From contig CADCLS010000010.1 in NCBI GenBank assembly GCA_902802375.1, forward strand, positions 48,191-112,190: a DNA stretch of 64,000 bases, read 5' to 3'. The first letter of the stretch is position 1. Each line of letters begins with the position of its first letter. This document shows positions 44,204 through 52,841 of the stretch, piece after piece. Made by a program: the position numbers and the translations under genes. Source of the DNA: Oscillospiraceae bacterium. GTDB taxonomy: Bacteria; Bacillota; Clostridia; Oscillospirales; Acutalibacteraceae. The notes under the pieces were generated by a model. The model was given only the letters and a program-made list of their open reading frames with translations. It did not search any database and was not told the origin of the DNA.

Positions 44204-44839
44204 ATGAAACTGATATTGTTAGGTGCGCCCGGTGCCGGTAAAGGCACTCAGGCGGAAATAATTTCCGAAAAATACAATATCCCCACCATTTCTACGGGCA
44301 ACATTATCCGTGCCGCTTTGAAAGAGGGTACCGAAATGGGTATCCGCGCAAAGGCTTATACCGAACGCGGCGAGTTGGTACCGGATGAAGTTGTTATCGG
44401 CATAATCAAGGAGCGTTTAGCTCTTGATGACTGCAAAGAAGGCTTTATATTAGACGGTTTTCCGCGTACCATACCTCAGGCTCAAGCACTCGACAATATG
44501 GGTATCGCTGTTGACGCGGCTCTCTCTATAGAAGTGGCTGACAGCGAGATAGTAAAGCGTATGTCAGGAAGGCGCGTATGCGCTTCTTGCGGCGCGAGCT
44601 ACCATACCGAGTTCAAAAAACCTGAGCGCGAGGGTATATGCAACCTTTGCGGCGGTGAGCTTGTTATTCGTAAAGACGACGAAGCCGAGACCGTTAAAAA
44701 TCGCTTAAAGGTTTATCATGAACAGACCGAGCCGCTTAAGAGCTATTATAAAGCTCAGGGTAAGCTGCTTGAAGTTGAAGGTCAGGATAAGGTAAGCGAT
44801 ACTACGGCTCTTGTGCTGGGCGCTCTTTCGGAGATATAA
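44204..44839 (+). CDS. adk: Adenylate kinase
   Basis: A 211-residue enzyme balancing ATP, ADP and AMP. P-loop GAPGAGKGTQ is at 7-16; the lid holds a structural zinc site with CASCG near 126 and CNLCGG near 145, typical of Gram-positive enzymes. DGFPRTIPQAQAL is near 84-96. RBS AGGAGA. Two bases separate it from map. Confidence 0.98.
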   Translation: MKLILLGAPGAGKGTQAEIISEKYNIPTISTGNIIRAALKEGTEMGIRAKAYTERGELVPDEVVIGIIKERLALDDCKEGFILDGFPRTIPQAQALDNMGIAVDAALSIEVADSEIVKRMSGRRVCASCGASYHTEFKKPEREGICNLCGGELVIRKDDEAETVKNRLKVYHEQTEPLKSYYKAQGKLLEVEGQDKVSDTTALVLGALSEI

Positions 44840-44841
44840 AA

Positions 44842-45594
44842 ATGGTGGTTCTTAAAACCGGTCGCGAGCTTTCCGTTATGAGGGAGGCTTGCAGAATATC
44901 GGCAGGAGCATTGAAGTGTGCAGGAGAAGCGGTTGAGCCGGGAGTTACTACTGCCGAGCTTGACGAGATAGCCGAGAAGTATATTAGGAGTCAGGGCGGA
45001 AGCCCTAACTTCAAGAACTACGAAGGCTATCCTGCTACAGCCTGCATATCTATCAACAATGAAGTTATCCACGGAATACCTTCAAAAAAGCGGAAAATTG
45101 AGGCAGGGGACATTGTTTCTATCGACCTCGGCGCTAAATTTGAGGGGTACCACGGCGACAATGCCGCCACATTTGCCTGCGGAGATGTAAGTCCTGAGGC
45201 AAAGCGGCTGATGGATGTGACGCGCGAGAGCCTTTATAAAGGTATCGCCGCGGCACAGCCCGGCGGCAGAATAGGAGATATATCCTACGCTGTGCAGTCT
45301 TTTGTGGAAGCTGAGGGCTTTAGCGTAGTCAGAGATTTTGTCGGTCATGGTATCGGCACTCATCTGCACGAGGCGCCCGAGGTGCCGAATTTCGGAACCA
45401 AAGGTCACGGAATTCGACTGCTAAGCGGTATGACTTTGGCCATTGAACCCATGGTCAACGCCGGAAAATACGGCGTAAAGGTTTTACCGGACGGGTGGAC
45501 GGTTTTAACTCGTGACGGTTCGCTTTCGGCTCATTTCGAGCATACTGTGGTTATCACACCGGACGGTCCTAAAATTATGACCATAGCGGAATAA
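44842..45594 (+). CDS. map: Methionine aminopeptidase, type I
   Basis: A 250-residue metalloenzyme removing initiator methionine. Metal ligands fall in DLGAKFEGYHGDNAATF (two Asp), FVGHGIGTHLHEAPEVPNFG (His), AIEPMVN (Glu) and SAHFEHTVVI (Glu). No N-terminal zinc-finger extension. In many clostridia a KOW-domain gene separates map from infA; here that gap is 102 bases with no ORF. Confidence 0.98.
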   Translation: MVVLKTGRELSVMREACRISAGALKCAGEAVEPGVTTAELDEIAEKYIRSQGGSPNFKNYEGYPATACISINNEVIHGIPSKKRKIEAGDIVSIDLGAKFEGYHGDNAATFACGDVSPEAKRLMDVTRESLYKGIAAAQPGGRIGDISYAVQSFVEAEGFSVVRDFVGHGIGTHLHEAPEVPNFGTKGHGIRLLSGMTLAIEPMVNAGKYGVKVLPDGWTVLTRDGSLSAHFEHTVVITPDGPKIMTIAE

Positions 45595-45696
45595 GGTATG
45601 TACAGCCGAAAAGAATTAAGGTCTTGACGCGAAGTGTGCAACGCGCAGGGCAACAGAAGTTAAATCGTTCATATAAGGCAATCTTGGAGGGAAATT

Positions 45697-45915
45697 ATGT
45701 CAAAATCAGATATGATAGAGCTTGAAGGCACAGTTGTTGAGTCAATGCCCAATGCAATGTTTAAGGTAGAGATACAAGGCGGTCACCAAATACTGGCTCA
45801 TATCTCCGGCAAACTCCGTATGAATTTCATACGCATTCTGCCCGGCGATAAGGTTACGGTTGAAATGTCGCCTTATGATCTGTCCAAAGGGCGCATAACA
45901 TGGCGCTCGAAATAG
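45697..45915 (+). CDS. infA: Translation initiation factor IF-1
   Basis: A 72-residue OB-fold factor that occupies the ribosomal A site during initiation. [70 protein letters not shown] is family-typical throughout. RBS TTGGAGGG. Confidence 0.98.
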   Translation: MSKSDMIELEGTVVESMPNAMFKVEIQGGHQILAHISGKLRMNFIRILPGDKVTVEMSPYDLSKGRITWRSK

Positions 45916-45956
45916 GCATAAAGTCTAACAGATAAAATTTAGGAGGTAAAATCCAA

Positions 45957-46070
45957 ATGAAAGTCAGACCTTCTGTAAAAAAGATTTGCGATAAATGTAA
46001 AATCATTAAGCGCAAAGGCAAAGTAATGGTTATTTGTGAAAACCCGAAGCATAAACAGCGTCAGGGCTAA
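45957..46070 (+). CDS. rpmJ: 50S ribosomal protein L36
   Basis: A 37-residue protein read directly from the sequence. [17 protein letters not shown] carries the CxxC pair (11-14), with a further Cys at 27 and His at 32, the zinc-binding pattern of this family. The C-terminus is KHKQRQG. RBS AGGAGG at 45941-45946. Sits between infA and rpsM as usual. Confidence 0.97.
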   Translation: MKVRPSVKKICDKCKIIKRKGKVMVICENPKHKQRQG

Positions 46071-46106
46071 GCAAAACTCATAAAATAATGGAGGTGCTTA
46101 ACATCT

Positions 46107-46475
46107 ATGGCACGAATTGCTGGTGTTGACCTGCCAAATGAGAAGAGAGTTGAAATAGGACTCACTTACATTTACGGCATAGGTCTTACAACATCTAAAA
46201 AAATCTTGAGCGAAACCGGAATTGACCCCGATGTTCGCGTAAAGGATTTAACAGACGAGGATATATCAAAGCTCCGTGAGTATATCGACCATAACCTTCA
46301 GGTTGAAGGTGACCGTCGTCGCGCCGTGGCTCTTGATATTAAGCGTCTTATTGAAATCGGCAGTTATCGCGGTGTTCGTCACCGCAAGGGACTTCCCGTA
46401 AGAGGTCAGCGCTCCAAGACTAATGCGCGTACACGCAAAGGTCCGAAGAGAACAATTGCAAACAAGAAGAAATAA
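46107..46475 (+). CDS. rpsM: 30S ribosomal protein S13
   Basis: A 122-residue head protein touching P-site tRNA and L5. [34 protein letters not shown] at the start, [29 protein letters not shown] near the end. RBS TGGAGGTG. Confidence 0.98.
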   Translation: MARIAGVDLPNEKRVEIGLTYIYGIGLTTSKKILSETGIDPDVRVKDLTDEDISKLREYIDHNLQVEGDRRRAVALDIKRLIEIGSYRGVRHRKGLPVRGQRSKTNARTRKGPKRTIANKKK

Positions 46476-46490
46476 GGGAGGTAAGAACTA

Positions 46491-46886
46491 ATGGCTACTG
46501 CTAAAAAAGGCGGCACAAGACGCCGTCGTGAAAAAAAGAACATTGAACGCGGTGCGGCTCATATTCAGTCTACCTTCAACAACACGATAGTTACCATTAC
46601 CGATACCAAAGGCAACGCTCTTTCTTGGGCTTCTGCCGGCGAACTCGGTTTCAGAGGTTCTAAGAAGTCGACTCCTTTTGCGGCACAGAGTGCTGCTGAG
46701 CTTGCGGCTAAGAATGCTATGGAGCATGGTCTTAAAACTGTCGAAGTTTATGTTAAAGGCCCCGGCGCCGGCCGTGAAGCTGCTATCCGCGCTTTACAGT
46801 CAGCAGGTCTTGAGGTAAGTATGATTAAAGATGTTACCCCGATTCCGCACAATGGTTGCCGTCCGCCCAAGCGTAGACGCGTTTAA
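46491..46886 (+). CDS. rpsK: 30S ribosomal protein S11
   Basis: A 131-residue platform protein. The N-terminus is lysine/arginine-rich; [50 protein letters not shown] and CRPPKRRRV at the end are diagnostic. RBS GGGAGG. Confidence 0.98.
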   Translation: MATAKKGGTRRRREKKNIERGAAHIQSTFNNTIVTITDTKGNALSWASAGELGFRGSKKSTPFAAQSAAELAAKNAMEHGLKTVEVYVKGPGAGREAAIRALQSAGLEVSMIKDVTPIPHNGCRPPKRRRV

Positions 46887-46909
46887 TTGATTATTTGGAG
46901 GTGTAACAG

Positions 46910-47536
46910 ATGGCAAGATATACCGGTGCAGTATGCAGACTTTGCCGCCGTGAGGGAAAGAAGCTTTTCCTTAAAGGTGAGCGCTGCTATTCTGAAAAGT
47001 GTTCCATAGCTCAGCGCAGTTATGCGCCAGGTCAGCATGGACAGGGTAGAAAGAAGTCATCAGAATACGGTTTGCAGCTTCGCGCTAAGCAGACCGCAAG
47101 GCGTTTTTACGGCGTTCAGGAAGGACAATTCCGTCATTACTTTGAAATTGCCGAGAGAAAACAGGGAATTACAGGCGATAACTTGCTTCGCATACTTGAA
47201 AGCAGACTTGATAATGTAGTTTACAGAGCAGGTTTTGCATCAAGCCGTGCGGAAGCCCGTCAGCTCGTAGGTCACGGCCACTTTGAGGTTAACGGCAACC
47301 GCGTTGACATCGCTTCATATCTCCTTAAAGCAGGCGATACGATTTCTGTTTGCGAAAAGGCAAGAGGCTTTGAGAAAATGAAAGCCGTAGTTGAAGCAAA
47401 CAGCGCGCGTCCCGTAGCTGATTGGCTCACCGTAGACCGCGAGAATATGACCGTTAAGGTTGTAGCTCTCCCTGAGCGTGAGCAGATTGAGGCTCCTGTT
47501 GACGAGCAGCTTATCGTTGAGTTCTATTCAAGGTAA
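46910..47536 (+). CDS. rpsD: 30S ribosomal protein S4, cysteine-containing type
   Basis: A 208-residue 16S-binding assembly initiator. The N-terminus has CRLC (9-12) and a second CYSEKC pair near 27-32, the zinc-binding C+ form. An S4 RNA-binding domain follows ([34 protein letters not shown] near 90-123). S4 autoregulates translation in other bacteria. Confidence 0.98.
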   Translation: MARYTGAVCRLCRREGKKLFLKGERCYSEKCSIAQRSYAPGQHGQGRKKSSEYGLQLRAKQTARRFYGVQEGQFRHYFEIAERKQGITGDNLLRILESRLDNVVYRAGFASSRAEARQLVGHGHFEVNGNRVDIASYLLKAGDTISVCEKARGFEKMKAVVEANSARPVADWLTVDRENMTVKVVALPEREQIEAPVDEQLIVEFYSR

Positions 47537-47558
47537 TAACACTTTTAATTTTGCCCGA

Positions 47559-47595
47559 CGCACCGGGGCAGAATGCAATTTCGAATTTCGGTGCG
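47559..47595 (+). promoter_or_regulatory. Hairpin between rpsD and rpoA
   Basis: CGCACCG (47559-47565) pairs with CGGTGCG (47589-47595), ending a few bases before the rpoA site GAAGGAG. Possible control of rpoA translation or RNA processing. Confidence 0.4.
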
Positions 47596-47610
47596 AGAAG
47601 GAGCTTTTAG

Positions 47611-48561
47611 ATGTTAGAAATTGAAAAGCCCAGAATTGAAGTGCTCGAAATGTCGAGCGACGGTAAATACGGTAAATTTGTAATGGAACCGCTTGAGCGC
47701 GGCTATGCTACAACGCTCGGCAACAGTATGAGGAGAGTGCTTTTGTCAACTCTTCCGGGCGTTGCCATAACCTCGGTTAAAATCGACGGTGTAGTTCACG
47801 AGTTTTCCACCATACCCGGTGTGAAAGAAGATGTGACCGAAATCGTGCTTAACCTTAAGGGCGTTATCGCAAAGCTTCACTCGGATACTGCCAAAAAGAT
47901 TTATATTGAGGCACAAGGTCCTTGCACAGTTACCGCGGCTGACATTAAGGCTGATTTTGAGGTTGAGATTCTTAACCCCGATTTGTATATAGCTACTCTT
48001 GACGAGGGCGCCAAGCTCAATATGGAGATGACGCTCGATAAGGGCAGAGGCTATGTATCGGCAGAGCAGAACAAACCGGCGCAGAGTGTTATCGGCGTTA
48101 TTCCGATTGACTCTATTTATACTCCGGTTTTGAAAGCAAATTTTTATGTTGACAACACCCGTGTAGGCAATGTTGTTGATAAAAACAAGCTCACCTTAGA
48201 GGTTTGGACAGACGGCTCTATCGCCGCAAACGAGGCTGTATCTCTTTCAGCTAAGATTTTGATTGAGCATTTTGAGCTGTTTTTGAATCTCACGGAGGGT
48301 GTCAGCGATACTGCCAGCATTATGGCTGAGAAGAACGACAGTGAGAAAGAAAAAGCTCTCGACCTTACCATCGACGAACTTGACCTTTCAGTCCGTAGCT
48401 TCAACTGCTTAAAGCGCGCAGGTATCAATACGGTTGAAGACCTTACCAACAAGTCCGAAGAGGATATGATGAAGGTGAGAAATCTCGGCCGCAAATCTCT
48501 TGAAGAGGTTATAGCTAAGCTTGCTTCGTTTGGCTTCAGCCTCAAGAAAGACGATGAATAA
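47611..48561 (+). CDS. rpoA: DNA-directed RNA polymerase subunit alpha
   Basis: A 316-residue assembly subunit. The N-terminal domain has [50 protein letters not shown] near 29-78. A linker near 225-245 precedes the C-terminal domain with [20 protein letters not shown] and [11 protein letters not shown], which contacts UP elements and activators. ATG at 47611 follows GAAGGAG. Confidence 0.98.
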   Translation: MLEIEKPRIEVLEMSSDGKYGKFVMEPLERGYATTLGNSMRRVLLSTLPGVAITSVKIDGVVHEFSTIPGVKEDVTEIVLNLKGVIAKLHSDTAKKIYIEAQGPCTVTAADIKADFEVEILNPDLYIATLDEGAKLNMEMTLDKGRGYVSAEQNKPAQSVIGVIPIDSIYTPVLKANFYVDNTRVGNVVDKNKLTLEVWTDGSIAANEAVSLSAKILIEHFELFLNLTEGVSDTASIMAEKNDSEKEKALDLTIDELDLSVRSFNCLKRAGINTVEDLTNKSEEDMMKVRNLGRKSLEEVIAKLASFGFSLKKDDE

Positions 48562-48563
48562 GC

Positions 48564-48596
48564 ATAACACAAAATCCTATTTGGATGTGTGTTACG
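48564..48596 (+). promoter_or_regulatory. Hairpin between rpoA and rplQ
   Basis: TAACACA and ATCC pair with GGAT and TGTGTTA around TATTT. It fills most of the 54-base gap. There is no T-run, so it is not a classical terminator. Possible processing or stability element. Confidence 0.35.
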
Positions 48597-48615
48597 ATTA
48601 AAGGAGTGAAAGCAT

Positions 48616-48957
48616 ATGCCGGGAACAAGAAAACTCGGAAGAACCGCTGACCACAGAACCGCTATGCTTCGCGCCATGGTAACCTATCTGCTTGAAAACG
48701 GCAAGATAGAGACTACCGTAACGCGTGCAAAAGAGGTCAGGTCAATGGCAGAGAAATATATTACACTCGCAAAGACCAATAATCTTCATAGCCGTCGTCA
48801 GGCTATGGCGTTCATTACTAAGGAGTCTGTAGTAGCAAAGCTGTTTAGCGAAATTGCTCCTAAGTACCAGGATGTAAACGGAGGCTACTGCCGTATTACG
48901 AAAACCGGTCCCCGTCGCGGCGATGCTGCCGAAATGGCAATAATCGAGTTGGTTTAA
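48616..48957 (+). CDS. rplQ: 50S ribosomal protein L17
   Basis: A 113-residue protein near the tunnel exit. [49 protein letters not shown] is standard; the C-terminal [25 protein letters not shown] also matches. Last gene of the ribosomal cluster; an intrinsic terminator follows at 49042. Confidence 0.98.
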   Translation: MPGTRKLGRTADHRTAMLRAMVTYLLENGKIETTVTRAKEVRSMAEKYITLAKTNNLHSRRQAMAFITKESVVAKLFSEIAPKYQDVNGGYCRITKTGPRRGDAAEMAIIELV

Positions 48958-49041
48958 TTTCTCAAAGTATTAGTGCTCACATCTTCAACAGCGGATTTTT
49001 CCGACGCCGAAGATATTGAGCTTCGGGAATATGTGTGTACT

Positions 49042-49074
49042 AAAACGCCGTCACCTTTTAGGTGGCGGCGTTTT
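49042..49074 (+). terminator. Terminator of the S10-spc-alpha cluster
   Basis: AAACGCCGTCACC pairs with GGTGGCGGCGTTT, loop TTTTA, ending in TTTT. Confidence 0.88.
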
Positions 49075-49079
49075 CTCAG

Positions 49080-49110
49080 GCGACAGATGGCAGATTTCAG
49101 ATGACAGATA
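49080..49110. repeat. CAGA-rich dispersed word between two terminators
   Basis: ACAGATGGCAGATTTCAGATGACAGATAT-type sequence (position 49083 onward), related to the words at 22131, 28531 and 28940. Confidence 0.35.
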
Positions 49111-49114
49111 TAAG

Positions 49115-49147
49115 TGCCGGCAAGGGAAACCTTGCCGGCATATTTTT
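49115..49147 (+). terminator. Second terminator, directly before the phage cassette
   Basis: TGCCGGCAAGG pairs exactly with CCTTGCCGGCA, loop GAAA, then TATTTTTA. It shields the capsid cassette from ribosomal-operon read-through. Confidence 0.85.
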
Positions 49148-49153
49148 ATGTCC

Positions 49154-49192
49154 TTGAATGTCGCAAGTTTATAGTATAACTTGTTTTGCGAC
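49154..49192 (+). promoter_or_regulatory. Palindromic operator/promoter-like site before the cassette
   Basis: GTCGCAA (49160-49166) and TTGCGAC (49186-49192) enclose GTTTATA-G-TATAAC (49167-49180). The palindrome overlaps a promoter-like TTGAAT (49154-49159) and TATAAC (49175-49180) and ends four bases before the AGGGAGGTGA site of the first cassette gene. A repressor operator is the simplest reading. Confidence 0.5.
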
Positions 49193-49207
49193 AGGGAGGT
49201 GAACCGG

Positions 49208-49474
49208 ATGAAACAGGAAAAGAGTGTGCTTACAGGCGCCGTAAAGACACTGCTTGAAGAAGAATTGCCGCCGGCACAGGTACAGTCGCTTAAAGACGAA
49301 GGTTTTACACTTAAAAAGCCCACAAGAAAAGGTGCGTTAGCGATAGCAATTTACAAGAAGGCTGTATCCGGCGACCTTTCTGCCATAAAGGAACTCCGCA
49401 GTATTTTAGCAGGGGAAACAGATAAGAAAACAGGCAGTAAGGCGGTGGTCATTATTGACGACACCGACAATTAG
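49208..49474 (+). CDS. Putative phage terminase small subunit
   Basis: An 88-residue basic protein, shorter than most small terminases (about 130-180). It has a helical segment GAVKTLLEEELPPAQVQSLKDEG and KGALAIAIYKKAVSGDLSAIKELRSIL, then a strand with AVVIIDDTDN resembling the C-terminus of Terminase_2-type subunits. It lacks an obvious N-terminal helix-turn-helix. Assignment rests mainly on its position before, and overlap with, the large terminase. ATG at 49208 follows AGGGAGGTGA. Confidence 0.6.
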   Translation: MKQEKSVLTGAVKTLLEEELPPAQVQSLKDEGFTLKKPTRKGALAIAIYKKAVSGDLSAIKELRSILAGETDKKTGSKAVVIIDDTDN

Positions 49475-50750
49475 AATTTCCGAAATAATCGGCGGTGGCT
49501 ATAACGACTTTTGGAACTGCACCTCGCGTTATCGGGTGCTTAAAGGGGGCAAGGCCTCCAAAAAAAGCTCTACTACTGCTCTTAACTTCATTTTTCGCCT
49601 TATGAAGTATCAAAATTCTAATCTGCTTGTAGTGCGCCGGGTTATGAACACCCACCGCGACAGCACCTTTGCACAGCTATCTTGGGCACAAACGAGGCTG
49701 GGCGTTTCACACCTTTGGAGCAACACGGTATCCCCTATGGAAATGTGCTTTCTGCCAACAGGCCAAAAAATCTTATTTCGCGGCTTTGACGATGTTATGA
49801 AGCTGGCTTCCGCCACCGTTTCGTCGGGCGTACTCAACTTCGTATGGATAGAAGAGGCGTTCGAAATAGAAAGGGAAGCGGATTTTGACAAGCTTGACTT
49901 ATCAGTGCCGCGTGGCAAAATGCCGGAAGGGCTCTTTAAGCAGACGACACTCACCTTCAACCCTTGGAGTGCGTCTCACTGGCTTAAATCAAGATTTTTT
50001 GATAAAGAGTCCGCTGATGTGACCACATTTTCAACAAACTATAAGACCAACGAGTTCTTAGACAGTACCGACCTTGCCGTATTTAAGCGAATGTCTGAGA
50101 CAAACCGCCGAAAATACGAAGTGGCAGGGCTTGGCAACTGGGGAATATCCGAAGGCTTAGTCTTTGAAAACTTCGAGACCGCCGCTTTGGATATACCTAA
50201 AGATGAGCTTTACGCCTGGAAAGATTTTTTCGGTCTTGACTACGGTTATTCAAACGACCCGACAGCCTTCATCGCGTTCAAAGTAAACCCGATAAGGCGC
50301 GAGATTTATGTTTACGATGAGTTTTATAAAAAACGAATGCTCAACCGTGATATAGCAGACGAAATTATCCGCAAGGGTTACGCAAAGGAGCGCATCCGTG
50401 CCGACTGCGCCGAGCCTAAATCAAACGAAGATTTAAGGCGTATGGGAATATCCCGAATTAAGCCCTCGCAAAAGGGTAAGGACAGTATTCTTCACGGTAT
50501 TGCCGAGATAAATGAATATAAGATTTTTGTTCATCCGGCGTGTGTGAATACTCTTCGCGAGCTTTCAAATTATGTTTACGAGGATAAGCCGACTGACGGG
50601 GGGAAGAAATTGCCGGCGGACCACGACAACCACTTGTGCGACGCTATGCGTTACGCTTTTTGCGATGTAAAGTTTTTTAAGCCTCAAAGAGAAACTGAGC
50701 AGATAAAGTCGCCCTATAAATCGGGTATATTCAGCTCTGATTTTAAGTGA
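49455..50750 (+). CDS. Phage terminase large subunit, PBSX family
   Basis: A 431-residue DNA-packaging motor with ATPase and nuclease domains. The Walker A-like KGGKASKKSST is at 30-40, a variant seen in clostridial PBSX-type terminases; Walker B FVWIEEA is at 129-135. The RNase H-like nuclease carries Asp in FGLDYGYSNDP near 262 and Asp near 396 in LCDAMRYA, all intact. TTG at 49455 overlaps the small subunit by 20 bases. Conserved catalytic residues argue that it is under selection rather than decaying. Confidence 0.92.
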   Translation: MTTPTIRISEIIGGGYNDFWNCTSRYRVLKGGKASKKSSTTALNFIFRLMKYQNSNLLVVRRVMNTHRDSTFAQLSWAQTRLGVSHLWSNTVSPMEMCFLPTGQKILFRGFDDVMKLASATVSSGVLNFVWIEEAFEIEREADFDKLDLSVPRGKMPEGLFKQTTLTFNPWSASHWLKSRFFDKESADVTTFSTNYKTNEFLDSTDLAVFKRMSETNRRKYEVAGLGNWGISEGLVFENFETAALDIPKDELYAWKDFFGLDYGYSNDPTAFIAFKVNPIRREIYVYDEFYKKRMLNRDIADEIIRKGYAKERIRADCAEPKSNEDLRRMGISRIKPSQKGKDSILHGIAEINEYKIFVHPACVNTLRELSNYVYEDKPTDGGKKLPADHDNHLCDAMRYAFCDVKFFKPQRETEQIKSPYKSGIFSSDFK

Positions 50751-50766
50751 GGAAGAGGAGAAAAAT

Positions 50767-50940
50767 ATGGAAATTGCTGCAGCACTGCTTGCAGGAGCCG
50801 CCGCATTTTTTGCAGGGTTTTGCTTAGGCGCTTTTCCGCCAAATAAACCGAAGCTCTGCGAAAAAGGAAATGTTTTAGCTCAAAAGCAGGAAAAATTTTT
50901 TGAAAACTTTTTAAGCTATAACGGCGAAATTCAGCCGTAA
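50767..50940 (+). CDS. Small single-span membrane protein (57 aa)
   Basis: Starts at ATG 50767 with GAGGAG upstream, 16 bases after the terminase gene. The product has an alanine/glycine/phenylalanine-rich hydrophobic segment (about 3-24, IAAALLAGAAAFFAGFCLGAF), then a lysine-rich tail ending YNGEIQP. No family recognised. A membrane peptide within a head-gene operon could be a holin-like or membrane-tethering factor, but this is speculation. Confidence 0.7.
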   Translation: MEIAAALLAGAAAFFAGFCLGAFPPNKPKLCEKGNVLAQKQEKFFENFLSYNGEIQP

Positions 50941-50951
50941 AAGGAGAACAA

Positions 50952-51584
50952 ATGCCAGAAAATAATGCTTATACCGAACCACAGGTAGACAGTGATATTT
51001 CTGTCGGCGGTGAGAGCGAAACCAGCGTAACATCACCGCAAAACGAAATCAGAATTCCGATAAAATTCAATAAGGAAACTAAAAACTTAACCGCCGAGGA
51101 GGCGGCAATACTTGCCCAAAAGGGCATGAAATTTGAAATGATAGAAAACGATTTTGAAAAGCTGAGAAATCTTGCAAGCAAGGCTCAGATGAGCGTGCCG
51201 GAATACATAACAAGTCTTCAAAACATGCAAGCACAAAATCGAAGAGCAGAAATTTTAGCCGAGTGCCAAGGGAACGAAGCGCTTGCCGACCGCGTTTTAG
51301 AGCTTGAAAATTTGAAGACTGAAGACGACGGACTTGACGAGCTTCGAGAATACTTTCCTACGGTGAAAAGCCTTGATGATTTACCGCGTGCGGTGGTAGA
51401 AAGCGCAAGACTTAAAGGTGAAAACCTGTTAAATGCTTATCTTAAATTCCGTTTTCTCAAAAAGCGGCAAAAGGACGATGAAAATATGTTCATGAAAGCC
51501 GCAAATCAGGCGAGCGTGGGCTCGCTTAAAAACCCCGAAGGTAACGCTGACGATACATTTATAAAAGCACTTTGGGGCAGATAA
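50952..51584 (+). CDS. Putative phage scaffolding protein
   Basis: A 210-residue acidic, strongly helical protein with a Ser/Thr/Glu-rich N-terminus, a coiled-coil centre (EEAAILAQKGMKFEMIENDFEKLRNLAS) and a charged C-terminus. Composition and position immediately before the capsid gene are those of scaffolding proteins, which fill procapsids and leave on maturation. No protease domain is seen. RBS AAAGGAG. Confidence 0.65.
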   Translation: MPENNAYTEPQVDSDISVGGESETSVTSPQNEIRIPIKFNKETKNLTAEEAAILAQKGMKFEMIENDFEKLRNLASKAQMSVPEYITSLQNMQAQNRRAEILAECQGNEALADRVLELENLKTEDDGLDELREYFPTVKSLDDLPRAVVESARLKGENLLNAYLKFRFLKKRQKDDENMFMKAANQASVGSLKNPEGNADDTFIKALWGR

Positions 51585-51602
51585 ATTTCAGGAGGGAAAA
51601 AT

Positions 51603-52781
51603 ATGCCAGTAAATTCACTTGAAAATGCAGTGAGATATTCAGAAGAACTTGATAAAATGTTCGCACAAAAAAGTGCTACCGGCTTTTTTGCGGATAATGC
51701 GCTTGCAACAAAATTCGTAGGCGCAAAAACGGTAATTATACCCGATATTAATTTCCAGGGTCTTGCGGACTATGACCGCGACACTGGCTTTACAAGAGGC
51801 GCAATCACCGTAAGCAACACTTCGTACACTATGGCTATGGACCGCGCCCGTTCGCTTCAGATTGACCGCGAGGATATGGACGAGACAGGCATTGCCTCTC
51901 TTGCAGGCAAGATACTCGGTGAGTATGTAAGAACAAAAGTAGTGCCTGAGTGCGACGCTTATGTGATTTCCAAGCTTGCAGGTCTTGCGGCAACACGCGC
52001 AAACACTGTCGACGGCACCGTCTCAAGACCTTTTGAGGCGCTCAACAATCTTATAAACGAAGTTCGCGCAAATGTGGGCTTCGATGAGGAGCTTGTAGCC
52101 TTCCTTGACAGTCGCATTTATGCCGCACTGATGAATTCAAGCGAGGTTACCCGCATTATTACGGTGTCCGACTTCAAGCAGGGAGATGTAAATCTCCGCG
52201 TGCAGTCATTGAACGGTGTTGCGATTATCCCGGTTGTAAGCGAGAGGATGAAAACCGCCTATACCTTCAATAACACCGCTGCCGGCGGCTTTACCCCTGC
52301 GGCAAACGCAAAGAGCGTTTATATGCTCGTATGTCCGAAATCAGGCGCACATCTTGTAAAGAAAACCGAGCAGATGAGAATATTTACCCCCGAACAGAAT
52401 GTTGACGCCGACGCCTACAAGTTCGATTACCGTATTTATTACGATGTATTTGTAAACAAAAGCGGACTTGACGCCGTTTGGGCTTGGATATCTCCGACGG
52501 TTACAATAAGCAGCCAGCCTGCAAATGTGTCTAAGACCGCCGGCTCTATTTCGGGCAGTCTGTCGGTAACCGCGACTGCTTCGTCGGGAACACTTTCTTA
52601 CCAGTGGTATTCTTGCGAGGATACCGATAAGTCAGGCGCTGTAAAAATCGCCGGAAAAACCTCGGCTTCAATGACCATACCTACCGACCTTACTGCAGGA
52701 AAGTATTATTACTTTGTAAAGCTTAAGGTTGATGGTATCGAGGCAACAGACTCAAGCGTTGCCACAGTTACAGTATCTTAA
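51603..52781 (+). CDS. Phage major capsid protein with C-terminal Ig-like domain
   Basis: A 392-residue protein. The first 300 residues match the HK97-type capsid pattern of Firmicutes phages: FVGAKTVIIPDINFQGLADYDRDTGFTRGAI, RARSLQIDREDMDETG and RIYYDVFVNKSGLDAVWAW. The last 95 residues (ISSQPANVSKTAGS...YQWYSC...YYYFVKLKVDG...) form a bacterial Ig-like domain likely displayed on the shell surface. A strong hairpin follows the stop. RBS AGGAGGG. Confidence 0.88.
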   Translation: MPVNSLENAVRYSEELDKMFAQKSATGFFADNALATKFVGAKTVIIPDINFQGLADYDRDTGFTRGAITVSNTSYTMAMDRARSLQIDREDMDETGIASLAGKILGEYVRTKVVPECDAYVISKLAGLAATRANTVDGTVSRPFEALNNLINEVRANVGFDEELVAFLDSRIYAALMNSSEVTRIITVSDFKQGDVNLRVQSLNGVAIIPVVSERMKTAYTFNNTAAGGFTPAANAKSVYMLVCPKSGAHLVKKTEQMRIFTPEQNVDADAYKFDYRIYYDVFVNKSGLDAVWAWISPTVTISSQPANVSKTAGSISGSLSVTATASSGTLSYQWYSCEDTDKSGAVKIAGKTSASMTIPTDLTAGKYYYFVKLKVDGIEATDSSVATVTVS

Positions 52782-52798
52782 GACTTTTTATAAAATGT

Positions 52799-52822
52799 CG
52801 AAGCCGGTGAAAGCCGGCTTCG
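52799..52822 (+). promoter_or_regulatory. Strong hairpin between capsid and portal genes
   Basis: CGAAGCCGG (52799-52807) pairs with CCGGCTTCG (52814-52822). No T-run follows. It could raise capsid mRNA stability relative to portal or cause partial termination. Confidence 0.5.
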
Positions 52823-52841
52823 GCGTAACAAGGAGGTAAAT

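Noticed and set aside
45595-45696. Missing KOW-domain gene between map and infA
   Set aside because: Only a nine-codon frame is present. Many genomes lack this gene here, and no remnant can be shown by eye.
49455-50750. Atypical Walker A (KGGKASKKSST) as a sign of a dead terminase
   Set aside because: The same Lys/Ser-rich form is familiar from PBSX-type terminases of clostridia, and Walker B and nuclease residues are intact.
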